64,000 nt of DNA from Casuarina equisetifolia (lineage: Eukaryota > Streptophyta > Magnoliopsida > Fagales > Casuarinaceae), in contig CM052355.1 in the NCBI GenBank assembly GCA_028551475.1, positions 26,129,580-26,193,579 on the forward strand, given 5' to 3'. Both the position numbers and the translations under genes were made by a program. Under the pieces are notes generated by a model. The model ran no database searches and was not told where the DNA came from. It saw only the letters and a list, made by a program, of their open reading frames with translations. Every line of letters begins with the position of its first letter. Within the stretch, counting starts at the first letter, position 1. Of this stretch, positions 35,226-45,050 are shown piece after piece.

Positions 35226-35819
35226 CTGGAGGATCGATGGGGGCATTGATTGGATAAATGTAAGCCAAAGACCATTCAAACTGTTACGCGTAGAACTTCT
35301 TTAAGATACAGTCCACTTATGCCAAGTGCCCATAATATCAATTATGGGCTCTATTTCCGAGAGTATAAAAGTGATTTTGAGTTTGTTTGATTCAAAGAAA
35401 AGGATCGAGGAAAGGCTACAATAGCATTAGTTGGCATAGTGAAGGAATTTGTATAGTCAGAGTGCAACTATTAAAAAAGAAGTTGTCTGATAGCATAAGC
35501 TCTTATAGCAACTTTATGTATAGAATTTTTAACTAGTTCGACTGCTATTTGATGGATTTAATTTGAAAAAAAAAATAGACTTAAAAAATGTTAATGTGAA
35601 ACTTAATGTAGTGATGCGAAATTAAGAGTAGAATAAGTTCCAATTTATCAGGTAGTAGTAAACAGTATAAAAGAAAAACAGACATACGCGCATAGTCCAA
35701 CATATAGTAACATTAAATTGGTTATATGGAAAGTTGATTTTTAATCTACTTGGATCATGGCTACTTTTAACAGACAAATAAGTTCTAAGAAAAATCTAAT
35801 TAAAAGGGAAGTAGCATCG

Positions 35820-36210
35820 GGATCTAGTTTTTACGTGGTATTTTTTATATCTTGGAGGCCGGTGCTTCCATTGATAATGAAGAATCATGTTTCAACAGTC
35901 TGACCAAATGTCTTGCTGGGTCCATATGCAGTAACTGTTATCAATCCCTCTATAAATACCTTGTCTCCGGGTACAGAAGTCAGTCAACTCCACCGACACT
36001 TCACAGCCGACTCAATCTTTCTAAAACTACCAGCATGTCGGCGACGGAAGCTTGTTTACTAAACATCGTTGATTTGTCTCTCTTCTGCGTGTCACCCATT
36101 TGCACGTAAGAACGAGTGGAAGGGCGCATGCATAAGGCTACTTACTACAATAGGATCTATAACGTTGGGCGTCCGACGTGCTTCTACCTGGCCAACTTTT
36201 GGTACCTCGA
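35820..36210. repeat. Conserved block upstream of the glycine-rich pseudogene
   Basis: It shares with 39,990-40,330 the words GCTTCCATTGATAATGAAGAA / GCTTCCTTCAACAATGAAGAA, GACCAAATGTCTTGCTGG and AACGTTGGGCGTC / AGCGTTGGGCGTC. A CTATAAATACC element at 35,950 could be a TATA box for plus-strand transcription, but no intact frame follows. Confidence 0.6.
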
Positions 36211-36649
36211 TTCCAATTAGGGAAATCTCGAGGAGAGAACTGTGAATCTGTGTTCCATATAGCGAAAAAAAATTCGGAATTCAGGCTCGCCGTTCTCATA
36301 ATTGTATTGGAATAGGAAAATTTAGTGTAACAAAATGTTTAAGCGAGGGCAACAAAATATGAAAATAAAATTTGAGGTTGTTGGAACGTTGAGATGTGCA
36401 TTAATCATTCTCACGTCTAATAAAACTCTATTTTAATCATGTTTATCTACTGGTATAACAAGAAAGAAACCTAACTTATGGACTATGTGAATATCAAATT
36501 ATAGCAAAGATAAATTACATGATAATGATCAGAATTCAATTTAATGATAGGATATAATTTTATCTAACATGATAAAGAAAGGTTATATTTTTGACCCTCC
36601 ACAGCCGGCTTGACTCATCTAAGATATACGAGTTGCTGAATGAAGTAAG
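36211..36649. other. AT-rich spacer
   Basis: Nothing recognised between the duplicated block and the copia gag remnant. Confidence 0.4.
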
Positions 36650-37330
36650 CACAATTTGGCAAATGGGAGCTTCGATTGCGTCCTATTTGAACAAACTTTA
36701 TCCATCGTGAGAAGAATACGCCAGTTCGATGGCCATAGAGAAGAATACTCAATGGAGATGGCAAGGACCACAGTTTTCCAAGCACATCATGAGAAGACGG
36801 AGTTTTATCAATTTCTCCAGGGGCTAGACAAATATTACTCGAGCCTTCGAACCCATATCTTACTCATGAAGCGTCTGTCTGAGGTCAATTAGCCTAATAT
36901 CGTCAACGGCAAGGAAACGCATCGGGGTGGATGATGGAGCAAAACAATGTCGTCTTCATCGTAAAACAAAATGCAATGCATGGGCTTGAAATGGCATGTC
37001 GAGAAGCAACGTAAAATAGGAAGCATACATGTCGATATGATCTCAGAGAATTCACATCCCACATACATAGCTTCGTCCGCCACGCCGGAGGTTAAAACAG
37101 TGGCCAAAACAAATCCTCCGGTTAGGAGGAAATCAAGGGAGAAACGCGAAAATTATTGAAAGTTGGGACACAATAGGGACGATTGCTATAAGTTCCAAGG
37201 ATTTCCCACTAATTTGGTGTGTGATTATTACAAAATGTTGGGCCATAAAAAGGATAAGTGTTATAAATTGGTGTGTGCAATCGGAGAGAATTTGGAACGG
37301 GAACCGAAAGTAGCAGTCCTGATGGAATAG
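36650..37330 (+). pseudogene. Ty1/copia gag remnant
   Basis: The frame reads QFLQGLDKYYSSLRTHILLM, the typical FLMGL..S.S..RGQILLM segment of plant copia gag. After stops it continues with a paired Cys/His region, YKFQGFP and CDYYKMLGHKKDKCYKL, matching the CCHC nucleic-acid-binding knuckle. No protease, integrase or RT follows. It sits between two glycine-rich gene copies, so it may have been inserted after or during their duplication. Confidence 0.7.
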
Positions 37331-37578
37331 GGGGATATGTAAATAGTATGCCATTTTCTCATTGAGAGATGGAAGCTTCGCCTCTTTGTTACTGAAAACG
37401 AACATCATCATTTAGGAATTACAATTGGCGGTAAAGCTATGGACAGCCATTGGCTCTCCCATAGAAAGCTGTAATTTAGTATAAGCTACCCCAGAATAAG
37501 AAGACTCAACTCAAATGAGCACAGCAACTTGAAACACGACCAACCATGGCAAAAGAGTGGTATTGTGGGACAAATGTT

Positions 37579-38484
37579 TTAACGTCCTCCATCACCACGA
37601 CCACCACTGCCAGAGCCAACTCCGGTTCCATGCCCTGCTCCAGCTCCAACTCCAACTCCAACTCCAACTCCAATTCCTATACCAAAGCCCCCACCAGCAC
37701 CGCCTCCTCCTCCCCTGCCAATGCCTCCACCTGCACCAAAACCACCACCATGACCTGACCCTCCACCTGCGCCACCACCTGCTCCTCCTCCGCTTCCAAC
37801 ATCGCCACCAACTCCAGCTCCAACTCCAACTCCAACTCCAACTCCAACTCCAACTCCACCACCTACACCAGACCCACCCCCGTGGCCAGATGCTCCGCCC
37901 AATCCACCTCCGCCTCCTCCTGCACCCCCACCAGCACCACTTTCTACACCATCTCCAGCTCCAAAGCCTCCACCATGCCCTGAACCCCCACCAACTCCAC
38001 CTCTACCTCCACCTCCACCTCCACCTCCAGCACCACCACCAGCGCCAATGCCTCCTCCTGCTCCACCACCTACGCCTCCCCCAACTCCAAATCCCCCTCC
38101 ATGTCCTGCTCCACCTCCAACACCACCTCCTCCTCCACCACCAAAGCCGCCGCCACCACCAACACCCCCTCCAGCACCACCACCAACACCTCCCCCAACT
38201 CCAAAACCTTCGCCGTGTCCGGCGCCACCCCCAACACCAGCACCTCTACTGCCCCCGAAACCTCCTCCTCCTCCAGCTCCTCCTCCAATGCCACCACCCA
38301 AACCGCCGCCACGTCCACGACCACCCCATCTGCCACCACATCCCCTTCGTCCCCCAAATCTACAATCATCGCTAACGAATCTGGTTTCATCGAGCTTGTT
38401 ATCTCCAAGAGTGATTACACTCAAATGGAGGATAATGCATAGCACAAGAAAACTCAAAGAGAGCCATTTCGAAGAGAGACCCAT
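37579..38484 (-). CDS. Secreted glycine-rich wall-type protein 2
   Basis: Single exon, 301 aa. Signal peptide 1-27 (LSLSFLVLCIILHLSVITL core), then DETRF and the Cys head DDCRFGGRRGCGGRWGGRG, then glycine-rich repeats. Units of type GHG.GFG(V/A)GGGVGGGAGGG occur five times, with one decayed to GGGSGVGGGVGVG and followed by a GV dipeptide run (VGVGVGVGVG), likely from slippage. A second GV/GI run and AGHGTGVGSGSG precede the end. Probable apoplastic structural protein. It is close to gene 3 in the first 60 residues. The opposite strand carries a long Pro-rich frame, which is the expected shadow of GGN codons. Confidence 0.85.
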   Translation of the reverse strand: MGLSSKWLSLSFLVLCIILHLSVITLGDNKLDETRFVSDDCRFGGRRGCGGRWGGRGRGGGLGGGIGGGAGGGGGFGGSRGAGVGGGAGHGEGFGVGGGVGGGAGGGVGGGGGFGGGGGGGVGGGAGHGGGFGVGGGVGGGAGGGIGAGGGAGGGGGGGGRGGVGGGSGHGGGFGAGDGVESGAGGGAGGGGGGLGGASGHGGGSGVGGGVGVGVGVGVGVGAGVGGDVGSGGGAGGGAGGGSGHGGGFGAGGGIGRGGGGGAGGGFGIGIGVGVGVGVGAGAGHGTGVGSGSGGRGDGGR

Positions 38485-38534
38485 GGCTCGTCTATGTTGC
38501 TACTTTGGTTTGCTATCCGTCTGCATGAAAACTC

Positions 38535-38640
38535 TCCTTATATAGGCTTCACCTGCTTGCCAAATCTAAGCAGCTCAACTAAGCAATAATTAATGGGTGC
38601 AAGTTGGTCATGTGACGCGTTGGGGACAGTTGGAGGATCG
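38535..38640 (-). promoter_or_regulatory. Promoter of glycine-rich gene 2
   Basis: TATA box CTATATAAGG at about 38537-38546, about 54 bp from the ATG. About 70 bp further upstream is CATGTGACGCGTT (plus strand, 38609-38621). It joins a CATGTG word (NAC/MYC-type core) to CGCGTT, the RSRE/CAMTA-type core. The sites are visible; the factor assignment is inference from known plant motifs. Confidence 0.6.
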
Positions 38641-38659
38641 GCAGCAACATTAATTCGGA

Positions 38660-39889
38660 AAATGGAAGTCAAAGAACACTCAATTCCTTGCACATACAAT
38701 TCATACTTAGACGGAGTGCACTTGTTACCAATTACATGTTTCATTTCCAGATAAGCAAAAGTGAGTTGAATTGATTTCAAGCAAAGCACTAGGATTTGAT
38801 AAAGGCCTAAAATCATAATAACACTGAACGAGAGCTTGTTCGTAGGACTGTCCTTATAAGAAAAACAACGGAAGGGGTTTGGCAGCCTTGTCCTTCCCGC
38901 GGCGAAAATAGGTTTTATATCTTATTTCATAACTTAACATAAATGCATATTCTTCAAAATTCATATTTTGATTCTTTTACAATTTCTTTTTTCAAAGTTA
39001 AATACATGTAAAAATCATAATTGGAAGATTGTGTTGAAGCGTTCTACATTACATCTAATTGAAGCCTTCTTGAAATAATTCTTTAACTATGATAATAAGG
39101 ATTTGTATTCAAGGGAAAAATGAATAATAACTATATGTGAAAATACATAGCTTGGTTCAGAAATTATCTCATGGCCATTTTGAGTAGATATTATATAAGA
39201 TTTTAAAGTTTTTATAAGTAAATGCAATTAATTTCGACTTGTAAAATAAATAAATAAATAAAGAAAAAGAATTGATCTATCAAATTTGTCCCGATAATAA
39301 CATAACTAATAGTTGCGTGCTAAAATTGTTGAACTGTGAGATAAAAAAAAAACTAAAATACACACATAGAGACACTAAATTAAAATGCATTAGCATTCAA
39401 ATTGTCTAGTTGATCAACTATTTATTACTCTATGAGGATTCTAACCTTTGACTTGCTAATAAAGAGTTCGTTGCAAAGCCTCATAAAACAAAATAATCAA
39501 TATCAACCGTAATATGAATATTAAAATGCTTAGAACTCACAAGTGAATGAAATAATTACAAATGTACAATGATTTCAAGATACTTTTATCATAACTAATC
39601 TAAGCTATTGACTTTTAATCTTAAGATCCCATATTTGAATCTTCGTATTCCTTTTATGAAAAAATAAAAAAAATCTATAGATGAAAGAATTTTTAAGGTT
39701 ACTTAGAATATATATTTTTTCTTTTGTAAATATGGAGTTAAAGTTGCTAATGTGTGTGTGTGTGTGCCTGCGCATGTGTTGCGTTATATTTTACCCCTAG
39801 ACATAGATAATACTACATGAAATATGTTTCTGCATGAAGTACTTCAAGATGTAATAATAAATCCATCATTGAAAAGCACACTCTCTAGA
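38660..39889. other. AT-rich spacer
   Basis: No gene recognised. A short (TG)n run lies at about 39,755-39,768. Confidence 0.4.
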
Positions 39890-40330
39890 TATCAGTTTCA
39901 TATGTGGAGTGTTGCTGTTTTGATCGTAGTTCAATTCAATTTTCTCCGTATACCAAAAATAAAGGTTGGTCGAAGTTTGCATTTTCCACATGTCCCTAGA
40001 AATTCTGCATCTTATTGCGGAGTTTTACGTGGTAACTGTTATATCTTGGACGCTTGTGCTTCCTTCAACAATGAAGAAACATGTTTTCAAACAGTCCGAC
40101 CAAATGTCTTGCTGGAACGGCTTGCAGGAAGTGTTATCCATATCTCTATACAGGCCTACCTACAGGTATAAGAGTTGGTCAAAACTCCGCCGACTCTCAA
40201 GCGAGCTCACGTTTGCGCGGAACGGCGAGTGCCATGCATTACGCAGCGTTGTTTCGATAGAACTCATAGCGTTGGGCGTCTTACGTGGTTCGACCTGGCC
40301 AATCATTGGAAGTAAGTACTGTAACTTGAT
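39890..40330. repeat. Conserved block upstream of glycine-rich gene 2
   Basis: Best preserved copy of the far-upstream block, together with 35,820-36,210. It holds two overlapping open frames (about 115 and 131 codons) that are not conserved in the other copies, so I regard it as non-coding or as a relic of a former neighbour gene. Confidence 0.55.
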
Positions 40331-40748
40331 TTCATGTCCAGGAGTGCAGAATCCTAGTTAAGAAAATGGAGAGAAGACTTGGACATAAATCAACGGATAT
40401 ATTTCTCCATTTACATTTTGTTCTCTATATCGTTCCACTTGATCCTTTCTTCTCTAAATGATAGAATTCTTGATTGAAAAGAGGGAAATTATAATATTAT
40501 GACATTTCTCTTCAGAGATCGAAGCTCCATCTCTTGCTTGCAGGAAACAAACGTTATCTTTTGGGAATTATAATCTGCAGCTGTGCTGCGACAACCATAA
40601 GCTTTCCTGTAGAAAGCTGTAATACAGTTTAAGCTACTAGTATAACCACACGACTCGACTTAAATGCAAGGATTCCAGGTTAAGAAACGTATTCCAATAT
40701 GCCAAAGACTGGTTTTGAGGCAGAGGCACAAGCCGTCCGTTTGAGGTT
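40331..40748. other. 3' flank of glycine-rich gene 3
   Basis: From about 40,480 the sequence matches the 3' flanks of genes 1 and 2 (shared GAAAGCTGTAATACAGTTTAAGC / GAAAGCTGTAATTTAGTATAAGC type words and CGACTCGACTTAA). It probably includes the 3' UTR. Confidence 0.55.
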
Positions 40749-41543
40749 TTAAGGTCCACCAGCGCCACCTCCGACACCCCCACCTGCACCAAACCCACCT
40801 CCATGGCCAGATCCTCCACCCAAACCTCCACCACCACCACCTCCTCCTCCTCCTCCACCTCCGCCTGCAACCCCACCAATGCCACCTCCTACGCCACCTC
40901 CAGCCCCAAAGCCTCCACCATGCCCTGAACCCCCACTAATTCCACTACCTCCACCGCCTCCGCCTCCACCTCCACCACCCCCACCACCACCGGCGCCAAT
41001 GCCTCCCCCTGCTCCACCACCTACACCTCCTCCAGCTCCGAAACCTCCACCATGACCTGCTCCACCTCCAACACCACCTCCTCCTCCTCCACCAAAGCCG
41101 CCGCCACCACCAACACCGCCACCAGTACCAGCACCGCCACCAACACCACCCCCAGCTCCAAAACCGCCCCCATGACCTGTCCCACCTCCTACACCTCCGC
41201 CTCCTCCTCCACCAAAGCCGCCACCACCACCTACACCGCCTCCAGCACCACCACCAACACCTCCCCCAGCTCCAAAACCTCCACCGTGGCCTGCACCACC
41301 TCCAGCACCAGCACCTCCACCGCCCCCGAAACCTCCTCCTCCTCCAATGCCACCACCCAAACCGCCGCCACTTCCACGACCACCCCATCTGCCGCCACAT
41401 CCCCTTCGTCCCCCAAATCTACAATCATCGTTACCGAATCTGGTTTCATCCAGTTTGTTATCTCCAAGAGTGATTACACTCAAATGGAGGATAATGCATA
41501 TCACAAGAACACTCAAAGAGAGCCATTTCGAAGAGACACCCAT
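40749..41543 (-). CDS. Secreted glycine-rich wall-type protein 3
   Basis: Single exon, 264 aa. Signal peptide 1-27 (LSLSVLVICIILHLSVITL), then GDNKLDETRF and the Cys head DDCRFGGRRGCGGRWGGRG. The rest is five near-identical repeats built on GHGGGFGAGGGVGGGAGGG joined by poly-Gly linkers with Phe (GGGGGFGGGGGGG). This is the most regular member. Cell-wall structural role inferred. The C-terminus (GGAGGP) is abrupt, which may reflect loss of the last units. The codon-level repeat suggests unequal crossing-over or slippage. Confidence 0.85.
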   Translation of the reverse strand: MGVSSKWLSLSVLVICIILHLSVITLGDNKLDETRFGNDDCRFGGRRGCGGRWGGRGSGGGLGGGIGGGGGFGGGGGAGAGGGAGHGGGFGAGGGVGGGAGGGVGGGGGFGGGGGGGVGGGTGHGGGFGAGGGVGGGAGTGGGVGGGGGFGGGGGGGVGGGAGHGGGFGAGGGVGGGAGGGIGAGGGGGGGGGGGGGGGSGISGGSGHGGGFGAGGGVGGGIGGVAGGGGGGGGGGGGGGLGGGSGHGGGFGAGGGVGGGAGGP

Positions 41544-41594
41544 GGCTCGTCTTTGTTGCGATTAAGGTTTGCTGTCCGTCTGCATGAACTCCCT

Positions 41595-41700
41595 CCTTAT
41601 GTAGGCTTCACCCACTTGCAAAATCTAAGTGGCTCAACTACACAGTAATTAATGGGTTCAATTTGGTCATGTGACGCGTTGGGACAGTTGGAGGTTCAGT
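41595..41700 (-). promoter_or_regulatory. Promoter of glycine-rich gene 3
   Basis: CATGTGACGCGTTGGGACAG on the plus strand (41668-41687) is identical to genes 2 and 4 through CGCGTTGGG. The TATA position holds CCTACATAAGG (about 41597-41607, minus strand), one base away from the CTATATAAGG of gene 2. Confidence 0.55.
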
Positions 41701-41719
41701 AGGAACATTAATTGAAAAG

Positions 41720-43500
41720 CCAGCAGTCAAAGAACACCAACTCGTCCAAGGCACAATTTATACTCATACAAAGTACCCGAAATCATGCACAAGTTTTTCC
41801 CCCCAAAAAAATCAGAGAATATTTGAATGCATTTGAAGCAAAGAAAAACGATTTGAGAATGTCCTAAAATACCATTGGTTGAATAGTGAAAGAGAGTTTC
41901 CTCGTAGGTGGTCAGGATAATACCAACTTGGCACTCCGGTCATTTCTTGTCGGAAAAGTGAGGTTTTTTTTTTCTTTTTCTTTTTCTTTTCTCCCCTCTA
42001 AATCAGGATACTAAGCTCTTGTCTTCCTCCAACTAGTTCTTTAATTAAGATAACAAGGAGATGCATTCGAGAAAAAAACTTAATGTAGGAATTCATAATT
42101 TGTCTGACATGCCATTGGATGATAATTTATTGGAATTTAATATGTATCCTACATTATCAATATACTAGAATGTTGATTTTCTTGTATATAGGTGTATTTT
42201 CAAATTTTAAACCTTCTACCATTTTTAGGAAAATCAATGAAATGAAATTTTACTAGATAGTGACCAACTGAATGGATTTCGAACTGCAATGCAAAGAGGA
42301 GAAAAACTTCTGCCTTATTAGGCTTTATTGATGGTAACATTAGCGATAATTTTGAGCCGAAGAAAGAAGGTGAAAGAGAAATAAGAAAGAAAACTAAATT
42401 CAAAATGAATCTGTATTGAAATTAACTTGTTCTGAACTATTGATTTAGCTTTATGAAAAATCCTTATAGAATTTGAGAGAGGATTCTTGCTAATAATCAA
42501 GATGAGATATAACCTACTGGTTAATACAAAAAAAATATATATATATGTAAGAATGTTAGATTTTTCAATATTTGTCCTTTTATATAAAAAAGCCTATAAC
42601 TCAGAAACGAATTACTTAATTTGATAGATATTTTATGTTGACATGGAAGACGTTCCAAAATGTCTATCATTTGAAGCCCATGACATTCAGCCTTTTTTTC
42701 TTTTCTGTGGACACAATAGCAAACGATAAAATACCCTCTATTTAGACATTGCTTTCATGGTAGATGTTAGTCTATTTGTTCTAAAACTTTTTCTGCTTGT
42801 CGGCAGTGGAAACTGGATCTAGGATCGTTGATTTGTACGTCCGATTCTCAATGACAAGAAGCGTACATGCATAAAACTACGTACTTATTTCGGCCAGGCC
42901 AACCACTGGAGGTAGGTGGCTGGAACTTGCTGATGACTCGTCAAGTTCTTCCCAGAAATGACTCAGTTGACAGCAAGCAATGCTTGCAGCAGTTTGTTGG
43001 ATTAGAAGAAGGAAAGGGCTGTCCGTAACATAATCCGGAGATAGATACAGTGGTCTGAGGATCGCAGAAGACGACTAAGGTAGTCGAATACAATGGTCAA
43101 TGGAGATGATAACGGACGACCACTGGTGTTAGCTCTTGGAGGAGACGAAGGTGAATGGAAACGGTTGAGACAGTTGATAATGGTCGAAGGTACTCTAATA
43201 TAATGGTTGAATTTGTCTAGAGAGGAGGTTGGAGACGATTGTCAGCGGTGGTTTATTACAGAGACCTTTTCTGTTAAAGCAACCAATATCTCGTTGAGGC
43301 AAGTGTCTATGCATGATGAAAAGTGCTACCTTTGTTATATCTCGTTGTGACATTAAATATCATTTGCAATATGGTCCTTTCTCATTTCCATAAAAAAGTT
43401 GATGGCTTCCGTGAGGTACGAGTTTAATTTCATTTCAGTTCCGCAGTCCAACGCCACATGAAAGTGCAGGGAAAACTTGAATCGGAAACCGAGGAATATT
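41720..43500. other. Spacer with a partial conserved block
   Basis: 42,805-42,930 (ATCGTTGATTTGT, GCATGCATAAAACTAC-like, TTTCGGCCAGGCCAACCACTGGAGG) matches the far-upstream block at 36,060-36,210 and 40,250-40,320. 43,020-43,260 is GGTCGAAGG-rich low complexity. From about 43,490 the sequence matches the 3' flanks of the other glycine-rich genes. No other gene seen. Confidence 0.45.
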
Positions 43501-43672
43501 ACTTTAATTGAAGATTGGGAAGTTACGATATCATGACATTTTTCATTTCAAAGATGGAAGCTTCGCCTCTGACTTACAGAAAACAAACTAGCAGACGACT
43601 GGACTCAAATTCAAGCATTGCTGCTTCAAAATCTTGTTCAACAATGAAAGACGTTTTGTGGGACAAAAAGTT

Positions 43673-44941
43673 TCAACGTCCACCACCACCACCACCACCA
43701 CTGCCAACACCACTTCCGGATCCATGGCCTGCACCAGCGCCAATTCCAACTCCGATGCCAATTCCAATCCCAAATCCTCCACCGTGTCTACCACCACCAA
43801 TGCCTTCACCTGCACCACCTCCGACACCCCCGCCTGCACCAAACCCTCCACCATGACCTGACCCTCCCCCTAAAGCGTCACCACCACCACCTCCAACACC
43901 GCCTCCAGCTCCAGCTCCAGCTCCACCTCCGGCACCGAATCCACCCCCATGGCCGGATCCTCCACCTAGACCACCACCACCTCCACCTCCACGTCCTCCG
44001 CCACCTGCCACACCGCCAGCTCCACCTCCTACTCCACCACCGGCACCAAACCCACCCCCATGGCCGGATCCTCCACCTAGGCCACCACCACCACCACCTC
44101 CACCTCCTCCTCCACCTCCTAGACCGCCTCCAGCTCCAGCTCCTACTCCACCACCAGCACCAAATCCACCCCCATGGCCGGATCCTCCACCTAGACCCCC
44201 ACCCCCACCACCACCAGCTCCTCCTCCACCTCCAATACCGCCAGCTCCACCTCCTACTCCACCACCTGCACCAAACCCACCCCCATGGCCGGATCCTCCA
44301 CCTAGCCCACCACCACCACCTCCTCCTCCTCCTCCTCCTCCGCCTCCTCCTGCACCAATGCCACCTCCTACACCCCCTCCTGCTCCAAAACCTCCACCTT
44401 GACCTGAACCGCCACCAATCCCACCACCTCCACCGCCACCGCCACCACCACCAGCGCCAATGCCGCTCCCCGCTCCACCTCCTACACCTCCCCCAGCTCC
44501 AAAACCTCCTCCATGATCTGCCCCACCTCCAAGACCTCCTCCTCCTCCCCCACCAAAGCCACCACCCCCACCAATTCCGCCTCCAGCACCACCACCAGCA
44601 CCAGCCCCAGCCCCAAAACCGCCACCATGGCCTGCGCCACCTCCAATACCTGCACCTCCACCACCACCGAAACCTCCTCCTCTTCCAGCTCCTCCCCCAA
44701 TGCCACCACCCAAACCTCCGCCACCTCTATGACCAAAGGGCCCGCGACCATAAGGTCCACGACGATAAGGTCCACGACCTCCCCACCTGCCACCACATCC
44801 TCGTCGGCCGCCAAATCCACAACCATCGTCATCAAATGTGGCTGTGCCGAGCTTGCCATCTCCAAGTGTGGTTGCACTCAAATGGAGGACAATGCATAAG
44901 ACAAGAATACTCAAAAAGCGCCATTTCGAAGAGATGCCCAT
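43673..44941 (-). CDS. Secreted glycine-rich wall-type protein 4 (largest)
   Basis: Single exon, 422 aa. Signal peptide 1-27 (FLSILVLCIVLHLSATTL), then a head DDDGCGFGGRRGCGGRWGGRG. A unique basic/aromatic insert follows, RGPYRRGPYGRGPFGHRGG, with three (R/G)RGP(Y/F) steps not found in the other members. Eight GHGGGFGAG-type units follow (one GQGG, one DHGG), separated by poly-Gly linkers. The tail is a GIGIGIGVGIG dipeptide run and SGSGVGSGG. Tyr in the insert could allow oxidative cross-linking in the wall (inference from wall-protein chemistry). Its 5' leader is 22 bp shorter than that of its paralogues. Confidence 0.85.
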   Translation of the reverse strand: MGISSKWRFLSILVLCIVLHLSATTLGDGKLGTATFDDDGCGFGGRRGCGGRWGGRGPYRRGPYGRGPFGHRGGGGLGGGIGGGAGRGGGFGGGGGAGIGGGAGHGGGFGAGAGAGGGAGGGIGGGGGFGGGGGGGLGGGADHGGGFGAGGGVGGGAGSGIGAGGGGGGGGGGGIGGGSGQGGGFGAGGGVGGGIGAGGGGGGGGGGGGGGGLGGGSGHGGGFGAGGGVGGGAGGIGGGGGAGGGGGGGLGGGSGHGGGFGAGGGVGAGAGGGLGGGGGGGGGGGGGLGGGSGHGGGFGAGGGVGGGAGGVAGGGGRGGGGGGGLGGGSGHGGGFGAGGGAGAGAGGGVGGGGGDALGGGSGHGGGFGAGGGVGGGAGEGIGGGRHGGGFGIGIGIGVGIGAGAGHGSGSGVGSGGGGGGGR

Positions 44942-44964
44942 GGTTTGCTATCTGTTAGCATGAA

Positions 44965-45050
44965 ACCTCTCTTTATATTGGCTCACCACCTTGCCAAATT
45001 TGTAACTCAACTAATCAATCCAGTTGGGTCATGTGACGCGTTGGGACAGT
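44965..45050 (-). promoter_or_regulatory. Promoter of glycine-rich gene 4
   Basis: TATA-like CAATATAAAG at 44971-44980 on the minus strand lies only about 30 bp from the ATG. The gene 2 sequence CTCGTCTATGTTGCTACTTT plus GG is missing here. CATGTGACGCGTTGGGACAG (plus strand, 45030-45049) is fully kept. Confidence 0.6.

Noticed and set aside
37557..38545. Long Pro-rich and Leu/His/Gln-rich open frames on the plus strand over the glycine-rich genes
   Set aside because: They are the complement of GGN glycine codons. The minus-strand frames have signal peptides, a shared Cys head and promoters, while the plus-strand frames do not.
39824..40361. Two plus-strand frames of 115 and 131 codons as a divergent gene upstream of glycine-rich gene 2
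   Set aside because: The frames are not preserved in the homologous blocks at 35.9, 31.2 and 45.6 kb. Treated as a conserved non-coding block instead.
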